DNA from: Pseudomonas sp. BP8
GTDB lineage: Bacteria > Pseudomonadota > Gammaproteobacteria > Pseudomonadales > Pseudomonadaceae
Direction: 5' to 3'
Assembly: GCF_017875955.1 (NCBI RefSeq)
Contig: NZ_JAGINK010000001.1
Span: 2,208,001-2,272,000 of the forward strand
Length of the DNA: 64,000 bases
Shown here: positions 1 through 8,393 of the stretch, in pieces
Layout of the letters: each line of letters opens with the position of its first letter
Numbering within the stretch: the stretch's first letter is position 1
The notes under the pieces: model-generated
The model's input: the letters and a program-made list of their open reading frames with translations, nothing else
The model's database searches: none
What the model was told of the DNA's origin: nothing
Position numbers and translations under genes: made by a program

Positions 1-2
1 GC

Positions 3-1052
3 GAGATGCTCAAGGCGTCACGCAAGGCCAGCGACGTGCTCGCCGCCGATAACCCGATGAACACCGAAACGGTCAAGCAGTACCGCGACATGTACGACCA
101 GCAGTTGGCCGTGAGCATGTCCCGCGAGGGCGGTGGTATCGGTTTGCAGGAAGTCCTGATGCGCCAGCTGTCCAAGCAGAAGGCCCAGGTTGCCACGCCC
201 AATCCGTTCCTGCGTGGCGAGGCCGCTGGCCCGGCGCTGTGGGGTGCCAAGGTGGCCGACCCGGTACACGGCAGTTCAACCACGAGCACACGCAACGACG
301 TCGCGGCGCTCAACTCACGACGCCTGTCCTTGCCGGGCAAGCTCACCGATCGCCTGCTGGCCGGCATCGTGCCGTCGGCGGGTACTCCGGCGGCAACCAC
401 CAATAGCGCTGCCATTCCGGCCCGTGATGGGCAAATGGTCAATGGCGTGGTCAAGGGTGACTGGGAGCCGGCGCAGGCCTTTGCCGCGGCCGATGGCGGC
501 ACGCGTATTCTCGGTCGCGCCGTGGCCCAGCCGCCGCTGGCGCCGAAGCGGGCCTTTGGCAACAGCGACGAATTCGTCGCCACCATGCTGCCCATGGCCG
601 AGCAGGCCGCCAAGCGGATCGGTGTCGACCCACGCTATCTGGTGGCCCAGGCGGCGCTGGAAACCGGCTGGGGCAAGTCGGTCATGCGTAACGGCGACGG
701 CAGCAGCAGCCATAACCTGTTTGGCATCAAGGCCACGGGCAGTTGGCAAGGCGGCGAAGCGCGGGCGATCACCAGCGAGTTTCGTGACGGGCAGTTCGTC
801 AAGGAGACGGCAGCGTTCCGTTCCTACGATTCCTACCAGGACAGCTTCCACGACCTGGTCAGCCTGCTGCAGAGCAATTCGCGCTATCAAGATGCAGTGA
901 AATCAGCCGATAACCCAGAACAGTTCGTGCGAGAACTGCAAAAGGCCGGGTATGCAACCGACCCGAACTACGCCAGCAAGATCTCGCAGATCGCAAGACA
1001 GATGAAGTCGTACCAGAGCTATGCGTCGCTCGGTACTACAACGCAACTATAA
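3..1052 (+). CDS. flgJ: FlgJ, rod cap / peptidoglycan hydrolase (5' end missing)
   Basis: This is the C-terminal part of FlgJ, the periplasmic rod-assembly protein whose hydrolase domain opens the cell wall for the growing rod. The frame is open to the window edge, so the true start lies upstream. The visible N-terminal part (KASRKASDVL, then QYRDMYDQQLA) is the end of the rod-scaffold domain. A variable linker follows. The last ~155 residues form a GH73 glucosaminidase domain, with QAALETGWGKS carrying the presumed catalytic Glu and HNLFGIKA after it. flgK follows 12 nt downstream, the usual Pseudomonas order. Confidence 0.95.
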   Translation, partial: EMLKASRKASDVLAADNPMNTETVKQYRDMYDQQLAVSMSREGGGIGLQEVLMRQLSKQKAQVATPNPFLRGEAAGPALWGAKVADPVHGSSTTSTRNDVAALNSRRLSLPGKLTDRLLAGIVPSAGTPAATTNSAAIPARDGQMVNGVVKGDWEPAQAFAAADGGTRILGRAVAQPPLAPKRAFGNSDEFVATMLPMAEQAAKRIGVDPRYLVAQAALETGWGKSVMRNGDGSSSHNLFGIKATGSWQGGEARAITSEFRDGQFVKETAAFRSYDSYQDSFHDLVSLLQSNSRYQDAVKSADNPEQFVRELQKAGYATDPNYASKISQIARQMKSYQSYASLGTTTQL

Positions 1053-1064
1053 GGGTCCGCAACC

Positions 1065-3098
1065 ATGGCGAGTTTGATCAATATTGGCATGTCGGGGCTT
1101 GGCGCCGCGCAGTCCGGGATGTACACCCTGGGTAACAACATCGCCAATGCCGATGTCGACAGCTACTCGCGCCAGCAGAACGTGCAGAAGACCAAAGGCG
1201 CAGAGCAGCAAGGCAACGTCTACATCGGTACCGGGACCACCCTGGCCGACGTGCGTCGGGTGTACAACGCGTTTCTCGAGAACCAGTTGCGCACGACCAC
1301 CTCGCTGTCCAGCGACGCCAGCGCCTACCTCAGCCAGATCACCTCGCTGGACGCTTCACTGTCGAGTGCCGACACCGGTATCACCGCCGCACTGCAGAGC
1401 TTCTTCAGCGCCATGCAGGACGCCTCTGCCAAACCCAACGAAGATGCCTCGCGGCAGTTGTTGCTGAGCAGCTCGCAGAGCCTGGCCAAGCGTTTCAATA
1501 CGCTTTCGGCGCAGTTGAACCAGCAGAACAGCAATATCAACAGCAACATGGCCGCGATCGCTACTCAGGTGAACAACCTGACCAAAAGCATCGCCGACCT
1601 CAACGATCAGATCGTGCGAGCCAGTGCCGTCTCCGGCCAGCCCAACGACCTGCTTGATCAACGCGATGGTGCGGTGCGCGAGCTGACAGCATTGATCGGC
1701 GCTGATGTGGTCGAGCAGAAAAATGGCAACTACGACATCTATCTGAAGAACGGCCAAGCGCTGGTACTGGGCAATACCACCCAGACTATCGGTGTCCAAC
1801 CGGGTGCGACCGATCCGACCCGCATGAGCCTGGTGCTCAACCGCGGTTCGACCAAGATGGACATCACCAACAGCACCACCGGTGGTGAACTCGGCGGCCT
1901 GATTCGCTACCGCAGTGATACCCTCGATCCGGCGCTCAACGAGCTTGGGCGGGTTGCCCTGGTGGTCGCCGATGCGATCAACAGCCAGCTGGCGCAAGGG
2001 GTCGACAAGAACGGCGACTTCGGCGCCATTCTGTTCGGCGATATCAACAGCGCCAAGGCAATCAGCGAACGCAGTGTCGCCAAACCGGGCAACAGCGCAG
2101 GCTCTGGCAACCTGGATGTGACCATCAAGGACACCGGCAAGCTGACCACCAACGATTACCAGGTGACCTTTACTAGTGCCACCGGTTATTCCGTGCGTCG
2201 TTTGCCCGATAACACCGAGATGGGTAGCTACGACCTGGGCCAGACGCCGCCTCCGGTGATCGACGGTTTCAGCCTTTCGCTCAACGGCGCCGCCGTGGCT
2301 GCCGGCGACAGCTTCAAGATCACCCCCACTCGCAATGCAGCATCCGACATCGAGTCGGTACTGACCGATCCCAAGCGCCTGGCCCTGTCTGCGCCGCTGA
2401 CCGGCACCAGTGGCGCGGGCAACAAGGGCACGGGGGTGATCACCCAGCCGACGCTTACCTCAGAGCTGGATATCTACGACCCGACTCAGCTCAATCAGCT
2501 GCAGACCGGCCTCAAGTATTCCACCCCGGTGAAGCTGGTGTTCGGCGACAACACCGCCTCGCCGCAAAGCTACACGCTGTACAACGCCAAGGGCGATTCG
2601 ATCGGCACCGGCACAATCATCCCCGGGCAGGACAACAAGCTGCAGCTGTCGGTGCCGATGGTCGATGCCAACGGTAACGCGCTGGGCAGCAACTTCACCT
2701 TCGAGATGAACGTCAACGGCGCGCCGCAGACGGGTGACAGCTTCAGTGTGGCGCTGACCGGCGCAGGCTCGGCCGACAACCGCAACGCCCAGTCGGTGAT
2801 CGACCTGCAGACCAAGTCGACCGTCGATGTCGGCGCCAATGGCAAGGGCATCAGCATCACTGATGCCTATGCCAAGCTGGTGTCCAATGTGGGTGGCAAG
2901 GCCAATCAGGCGAAGATGGACGGTAACGCCACCAGTGCCTTGCAGACCTCTGCACTGGATGGCCGAAATTCGTTGTCGGGTGTGTCGGTCGACGAAGAGG
3001 TCGGCAACCTGGTCAAGTTCCAGCAGTACTACACCGCGTCGTCGCAGATCATCAAGGCGGCCCAGGAAACCTTCGCCACCTTGATCAACAGCCTTTAA
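1065..3098 (+). CDS. flgK: FlgK, hook-filament junction protein 1 (HAP1)
   Basis: FlgK forms the first junction ring between hook and filament and is exported by the flagellar type III system. The 677-residue protein starts with the conserved axial helix (SLINIGMSGLGAAQSGMYTL, NNIANADVDSYSRQ). It ends with the matching C-terminal coil (VSVDEEVGNLVKFQQYYTAS, AAQETFATLI). The long central part is the variable, surface-exposed D2/D3 region. It lies between flgJ (12-nt gap) and flgL (13-nt gap), so the three are probably co-transcribed. No local promoter was recognised. Confidence 0.97.
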   Translation: MASLINIGMSGLGAAQSGMYTLGNNIANADVDSYSRQQNVQKTKGAEQQGNVYIGTGTTLADVRRVYNAFLENQLRTTTSLSSDASAYLSQITSLDASLSSADTGITAALQSFFSAMQDASAKPNEDASRQLLLSSSQSLAKRFNTLSAQLNQQNSNINSNMAAIATQVNNLTKSIADLNDQIVRASAVSGQPNDLLDQRDGAVRELTALIGADVVEQKNGNYDIYLKNGQALVLGNTTQTIGVQPGATDPTRMSLVLNRGSTKMDITNSTTGGELGGLIRYRSDTLDPALNELGRVALVVADAINSQLAQGVDKNGDFGAILFGDINSAKAISERSVAKPGNSAGSGNLDVTIKDTGKLTTNDYQVTFTSATGYSVRRLPDNTEMGSYDLGQTPPPVIDGFSLSLNGAAVAAGDSFKITPTRNAASDIESVLTDPKRLALSAPLTGTSGAGNKGTGVITQPTLTSELDIYDPTQLNQLQTGLKYSTPVKLVFGDNTASPQSYTLYNAKGDSIGTGTIIPGQDNKLQLSVPMVDANGNALGSNFTFEMNVNGAPQTGDSFSVALTGAGSADNRNAQSVIDLQTKSTVDVGANGKGISITDAYAKLVSNVGGKANQAKMDGNATSALQTSALDGRNSLSGVSVDEEVGNLVKFQQYYTASSQIIKAAQETFATLINSL

Positions 3099-3111
3099 GG
3101 AGCCGTAGACC

Positions 3112-4689
3112 GTGCGCATTTCTACTTCGCAGTTCTACAACACCAACAGCGCCAATTACCAGAAGAACTTTGCCAACACGGTGAAGACTCAGCAGGAGGC
3201 CAGCGACGGCATCCGTGTGCGGACCGGTATGGACGACCCGGTGGGTGCAGCGCGCTTGTTACAGCTGGAGCAGCAGCAGAACATGCTCAAGCAGTATTCG
3301 GGCAACATCACCAATGTGCGAAATGCGCTGGGGACTGCCGAGAGCACCTTGAACTCGATCGGTACACTTCTGCAGCGTGTAAATGAACTGGCCGTGAGCT
3401 CAGGTAACGGCGCTTTCACTGATGCAGATCGTAAAGCCAACGCGGATGAACTCGCTTCACTGGAAGACCAGTTGTTGACGTTGATGAATAGCAAGGACGA
3501 GAGCGGTCAATACCTCTTCTCCGGTTCGAAAGGCGACACCCCGCCCTACGCGCGCAACGCCGACGGGACCTACAGCTATCAGGGCGACCAAGGCAAGCTG
3601 AACCTGCAGGTCGGGGACATGATCAGCCTGGCTGCCAACGAGACTGGCTACGACGCGTTCGAGCAAGCGCTCAACACCAGTCGCAGCGAGACCAAGATGA
3701 CCGCGCCAGCGACGGACGATGGCCGTGTTGGCCTTTCCAATGGTCAGGTATCGGGCAACTCGACCTACAACGATCGCTTCCGCAGTGGAGAGCCTTACAA
3801 AATCGAATTCAGCAGCAGCACCGAATTCAAAATCACCGATGCCAACAATAATGACGTGACGCTAGAAGCCAGTCAGGGCGGTAAGTTCGATCCCAATGGT
3901 GATAACACCACCATCAGCTTCCGGGGCGTCGACCTACGACTGGACATCACCTACAAGGATGGCGACAAGGGCAACGAAGATGCCGCCATCGCTGGCCATA
4001 CGTTCAGTCTGAGTTCGAAGGCCGATCAGCTTTCAGGAACCCGCAGCCCGGGTAATGCCTCATCTGAGCAAGTGACTGGCGCGAGCATCACTGACAAGGC
4101 TGCGTATAAAGCGGCGTTCCCACCAGGGGGAGCAGTCCTCAAATTTACGGGAACCAGCACTTTCGAACTGTATGCCTCACCGGTTACTACTGATAGCCGC
4201 CCGGTCGCTTCCGGTGCATTGGGTGGGCCGAATGGGACTACCGCAACTGTAGCCGGTGTCAGCTTTGAGTTGTCGGGTGCACCAAACGCTGGGGATTCGT
4301 TCGCCGTCAAGGTAGAAACGCATCAGACTCAGAACGTGCTCGACACCATCAGCAAGCTGCGTACTGCGCTAACGACACCGCAAGATGCTGACCCGGTGGC
4401 GCGGCAGAACTTCCTGGCATCGCTGGATTCGGCTATAGGCAACATTGCAAGTGGCATCAGCCAGGTGTCGTCGTCGATCAGCGCAATAGGTGGGCGTGGG
4501 CAGTCGCTGGATGTGCAGGCCGAAACCAATGAAGCGTTGAGCGCTGAGAACGTCAAGACCCAGAGTTCGATTCGTGAAAGTGACCCAGCAGAGGTGATGC
4601 TTCGCCTGACGATGCAAACCAACATGTTGCAGGCTTCACTGCAGGCTTACGCGAAAGTTGCGGGGCTATCGTTGGTCAATTACATCTGA
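3112..4689 (+). CDS. flgL: FlgL, hook-filament junction protein 3 (HAP3)
   Basis: FlgL forms the second junction ring on which flagellin polymerises. The start is GTG, chosen because AAGGAG lies about 10 nt upstream and the product begins with the flagellin-like axial helix MRISTSQFYNTNSANYQ. The C-terminus (SAENVKTQSSIRESDPAEVM, LRLTMQTNMLQASL) is the paired helix. At 525 residues it has a large central insert compared with short FlgL forms. The middle of the gene (about 3700-4300) looks richer in A/T than its ends, which may mark a variable domain gained by recombination (inference). Confidence 0.96.
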   Translation: MRISTSQFYNTNSANYQKNFANTVKTQQEASDGIRVRTGMDDPVGAARLLQLEQQQNMLKQYSGNITNVRNALGTAESTLNSIGTLLQRVNELAVSSGNGAFTDADRKANADELASLEDQLLTLMNSKDESGQYLFSGSKGDTPPYARNADGTYSYQGDQGKLNLQVGDMISLAANETGYDAFEQALNTSRSETKMTAPATDDGRVGLSNGQVSGNSTYNDRFRSGEPYKIEFSSSTEFKITDANNNDVTLEASQGGKFDPNGDNTTISFRGVDLRLDITYKDGDKGNEDAAIAGHTFSLSSKADQLSGTRSPGNASSEQVTGASITDKAAYKAAFPPGGAVLKFTGTSTFELYASPVTTDSRPVASGALGGPNGTTATVAGVSFELSGAPNAGDSFAVKVETHQTQNVLDTISKLRTALTTPQDADPVARQNFLASLDSAIGNIASGISQVSSSISAIGGRGQSLDVQAETNEALSAENVKTQSSIRESDPAEVMLRLTMQTNMLQASLQAYAKVAGLSLVNYI

Positions 4690-4745
4690 TTGACGCCTGA
4701 TCGTGCTAGGCGGCCTGTACACAGATTACCGCCACGGCGTGCCTG

Positions 4746-7700
4746 ATGACATTGAATGTTTTATCGCTAAGTGAGCAACGCGTGAACGCACAACCTCTTG
4801 TCTCCATCGCCATCCCAGCGTTCAATCCCGCTTTCTTCCGCCGCACTTTGAGCAGCGCGCTGAACCAGGATTACCCGAACCTGGAAGTCGTCATATGTGA
4901 TGACAGCCTGGGTCAGGAGATCAAGAAGATTTGCGATGAGCTGAGCGAGACGTCTTCGGTAGCACTGCGTTACGTGCGCAATCCAGGGCGCCTTGGGTTC
5001 GCCCGTAACATGCAGGCGTGCCTCGGTCACGCTACAGGGGAGATGGTTAAATTCCTCTGCGACGATGACCTCTTGATGACCCAGTGCATAAGCTTCCAGG
5101 TGAGGGCGCTGTGTGATCATGAGCAGGTGAACATGGTGATCAGCCAGCGGCTGGTCTGCGACGCCGATGACATCTTGCTGCCTTCCCGAGCGCTCAACGC
5201 AGTGGTCGCTCCGACCACTGCTGTGCTCTATGGTACAGATCTGTTGGCGTGTGTTGCCGAGAATGCAGTCAACCTGTTTGGTGGTATCAGCCACGCACTT
5301 TTCCGCCGTGCCCAGGTGGGGGAATACCTGGAGATGTTGGTGCAGGATGGACAGGGCTTTTGTGCGCGATTAGATATGGCGTTGTACATTTGCCTACTGC
5401 GTCGTGGGCATTTGGCCAGCCTTGAACAGGTGCTGAGCGTAGAACGGATTCATGCTGGAAGGCTCAGTTATCACGTGGCGATGACTGAGGCGGCCAAGGG
5501 TGAGACTGAATGGTTGCAGCAGATGTTGGCCGCGCGAACAGGTGAGCAGGAACCTGCCGAAGGATGGGTGCGTTACTTGCCGATGCCCTCATACACTGGC
5601 GGCGTTGAAGATGTGTGGCTAGAGCTGGAAATGCGTAACTTTACTAGCCGGCAAATGGCTTCTTTCAATCAGCAGGTGGGCGCTCAGAGCCTCAGTTTCG
5701 TAGAGTTGTACGCTGACTGGCTGGAGTGTCGAACATTGTCTGAGGGGCAGCAACGGCTGTTGCCCAAGCGTGTCGAGCAGTGGCAAAGCCGTCCCCGTAT
5801 TATGCCGGTAGTGTTCTGCGACGAAGGCGAAGAGCTTGCCCTTCGTGCCACTCTCGATAGCCTGGCTCAGCAGTCATATGCCGCGAGCGATATTCAGGTG
5901 CTGGGCACCGGTCAACTGCCCTTATTGACGGTGACGGGGGTACGGCTTCAGCTTCGCCATGAGGATGGCTTCGGTAATGTGAATGCCTGGCTGGCGAACT
6001 CATCGGCGGACTGGGTGCTACTGTTGCGCGCGGGAGACCGCCTACATCCCCACGCGCTGGTGATCATGGCAGAGCGCATGGCATTGAATGCCAGCAGCTT
6101 ATGTCTGTACAGCGATGAAGGTGCTTACAATGGGCGCGAATCGAGCCAGCCGATTTTCAAGCCCGACTTCAATTTGGATCTGATGCGCAGCTTGCCTTAC
6201 GTAGGTCGACAGCTGGCATTCAACTGCAAGGCGCTGTCTGCCCTGGAAGGTTTTGATACCCAGTTCGGCAGCCTGGCGCCCCATGATGCGATTTGGCGTT
6301 TAGTCGAAACTCATGGTTTAACAGCAATCGAGCATATTCCCGAGTTGCTGGTGCAGAGCCAGCATACCTACGCCGACTGGATGCTTGATCCGACAGTCCA
6401 AGCCCATGCCGCCGGAGTGGTGCGTGCGCATTTGACGCGCATGGGGGTAGCAGCTGAAGTTGAAGCAGTTGCCAAGAGTATGGCGAGCCGCGTGCACTAT
6501 CAGCACGAGTTTCAGGCTAGCGTCTCTATTTTGATTCAGGTCGGCAGTGACCTGCTGACGTTGCGCCGTTGTGTCGAGTCGCTGTTTGAGTACACCCATT
6601 ACAGCAACTATGAAGTGTTGTTGATCGCCAGCGGGGATGAACCTGTTGAAGTGCGTGATTGGCTGATGGCCATGAAGGGTATGGGCAGTCACCAGTTGCG
6701 TATACTTGAGGTCGACGTACAGGCGGGGGCGGCAAGCCTGAACCTGGGCGGTGAACACGCGTATGGCGACTATCTCTTGTTGTTTGATGTCGGGTGCGCG
6801 CTGTTTGACGCACAGTGGTTGCATGAGCTGATGAGCCAAGCCCAGCGTCCCGAGGTGGGAATAGTCGGGCCGAAACTTTATGCCCGCGATGGTACTGCTG
6901 GACCCAGTGCATTGGTCCTGGGTCTGAACGGCCCTGCGGGTAATCCGTTTGCGGGGAATGCGGCTGACGCTGAAAGCTATCTGGGCCGGTCGCGTCTGGT
7001 ACAGAACTGGAGTGCGTTGAGCCTGGATTGTTTGATGATTCGGCGTGAGCTTTTCAATGAGCTGCAAGGCTTGGATACGCAGGCGCTGCAGCAAAGCTGG
7101 TTCGATGCAGATCTGTGCTTGAGGGTGCGTGAGGCAGGCTACCTTGTAGTCTGGACGCCGTTTTCGAGAGTGGCTCGCATGGCCTCTAGCGCACCTAGCA
7201 AGGAGCATGTTGACCAGCAGGCCTTTTATCAGCGCTGGCTGCCCACTGTCGCCAATGACCCGGCTTACAATAAGAACTTGAGCCTCATACAAGGGGGCTT
7301 CAGGCTCGAGCCAGGGCTGCGTAGTGGTTGGGATCCCTTTATCGCTCGGGTAATGCCGTCGGTTCTGGCGTTACCTTTCAATACGTCCGCTATCGGGCAT
7401 TATCGGGTCATTCAGCCATTCTCAGAGCTGGAGCGCGCCGGCTGGATTCAAGGACGGATCAGTTATCAGGCAGTCGACCCTATAGCGGCAGAGCGGGAAA
7501 AGCCGGATACGATGATCTTGCAACTGCGCTATTCCGCCGACAGCATCAAGGAAATCGCAGAGCTCAAGAAATACTCCAGTGCTCGGCGAATATTCGAAAT
7601 TGACGATTACGTGATCGAACCGTCTGAAAAAAATGATCACATCCGTAATCGGCCAAAAAATATCGGTGAACTATTGGGTCAAGCGATCGGGCTGTGTGAC

Positions 7701-8339
7701 CGGTTGGTGGTTTCCACGGAGCCACTGGCAGACGCTCTGTCGCATTTGCACCGTGATATTCGGGTTGTTCCGAACATGTTGTCCGCATCACTGTGGACGG
7801 GCCTTTCAAGTCAGCGCCAGACGAGCGCAAAGCCGCGAGTCGGATGGGCGGGAGGTACGAGCCATCGTGGTGACCTGGAGCTGATGCTGGGCGTCGTTCG
7901 GGCACTTGCAGATGAGGTTGACTGGGTGTTTTTTGGTATGTGCCCGGAAATGCTGCGTCCCTATATCAAGGAATTTCATAAGGGCGTCCCGCTGTCTCAG
8001 TACCCGCGCAAGCTGGCCAGTCTTAACCTCGACCTTGCCTTGGCGCCCCTCGAACAAAACCTGTTCAACGACTGCAAGAGCAATCTACGGCTGCTGGAGT
8101 ACGGTGTTTGTGGCTTTCCGGTGATCTGTACAGACACCAAGGCTTACGACGGTTACCTGCCATGCACTCGGGTCCGCTCAAACACAACCGAATTGTGGCT
8201 GGATGCCATTCGTATGCACCTTGCTGACCCAGGCGCTAGCTATATCCAAGGCGATAGGCTTCGCGAAGCGGTATTGCGCGACTACGTGCTTGCGCCGCGC
8301 CATCTGCAGCACTGGGCCAACGCCTGGCTTGCCGACTGA
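4746..8339 (+). CDS. Large multidomain glycosyltransferase (flagellin glycosylation, Fgt-like)
   Basis: A 1197-residue cytoplasmic protein with no signal peptide. Residues ~17-240 are a GT2 (GT-A) domain: VSIAIPAFNPAFF, then the metal-binding CDDDLL. A degenerate GT2-like segment is near 350-560. A second GT2 fold begins near 590 (SVSILIQV), and its usual DDT-type acidic motif reads FDVGCALF. From ~925 the protein becomes GT-B-like: RVGWAGGTSHRG near 1031, then LLEYGVCGFPVIC near 1117. Position between flgL and fliC matches the flagellin glycosylation islands of P. syringae (fgt1/fgt2) and P. aeruginosa. Flagellin as acceptor is an inference from context; the sugar donor is unknown. Confidence 0.8.
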   Translation: MTLNVLSLSEQRVNAQPLVSIAIPAFNPAFFRRTLSSALNQDYPNLEVVICDDSLGQEIKKICDELSETSSVALRYVRNPGRLGFARNMQACLGHATGEMVKFLCDDDLLMTQCISFQVRALCDHEQVNMVISQRLVCDADDILLPSRALNAVVAPTTAVLYGTDLLACVAENAVNLFGGISHALFRRAQVGEYLEMLVQDGQGFCARLDMALYICLLRRGHLASLEQVLSVERIHAGRLSYHVAMTEAAKGETEWLQQMLAARTGEQEPAEGWVRYLPMPSYTGGVEDVWLELEMRNFTSRQMASFNQQVGAQSLSFVELYADWLECRTLSEGQQRLLPKRVEQWQSRPRIMPVVFCDEGEELALRATLDSLAQQSYAASDIQVLGTGQLPLLTVTGVRLQLRHEDGFGNVNAWLANSSADWVLLLRAGDRLHPHALVIMAERMALNASSLCLYSDEGAYNGRESSQPIFKPDFNLDLMRSLPYVGRQLAFNCKALSALEGFDTQFGSLAPHDAIWRLVETHGLTAIEHIPELLVQSQHTYADWMLDPTVQAHAAGVVRAHLTRMGVAAEVEAVAKSMASRVHYQHEFQASVSILIQVGSDLLTLRRCVESLFEYTHYSNYEVLLIASGDEPVEVRDWLMAMKGMGSHQLRILEVDVQAGAASLNLGGEHAYGDYLLLFDVGCALFDAQWLHELMSQAQRPEVGIVGPKLYARDGTAGPSALVLGLNGPAGNPFAGNAADAESYLGRSRLVQNWSALSLDCLMIRRELFNELQGLDTQALQQSWFDADLCLRVREAGYLVVWTPFSRVARMASSAPSKEHVDQQAFYQRWLPTVANDPAYNKNLSLIQGGFRLEPGLRSGWDPFIARVMPSVLALPFNTSAIGHYRVIQPFSELERAGWIQGRISYQAVDPIAAEREKPDTMILQLRYSADSIKEIAELKKYSSARRIFEIDDYVIEPSEKNDHIRNRPKNIGELLGQAIGLCDRLVVSTEPLADALSHLHRDIRVVPNMLSASLWTGLSSQRQTSAKPRVGWAGGTSHRGDLELMLGVVRALADEVDWVFFGMCPEMLRPYIKEFHKGVPLSQYPRKLASLNLDLALAPLEQNLFNDCKSNLRLLEYGVCGFPVICTDTKAYDGYLPCTRVRSNTTELWLDAIRMHLADPGASYIQGDRLREAVLRDYVLAPRHLQHWANAWLAD

Positions 8340-8393
8340 ATTCCGGCGCCTGGCGTGGCTGGGCGCTAAACCATCATTTGAAACAGGTGTTTT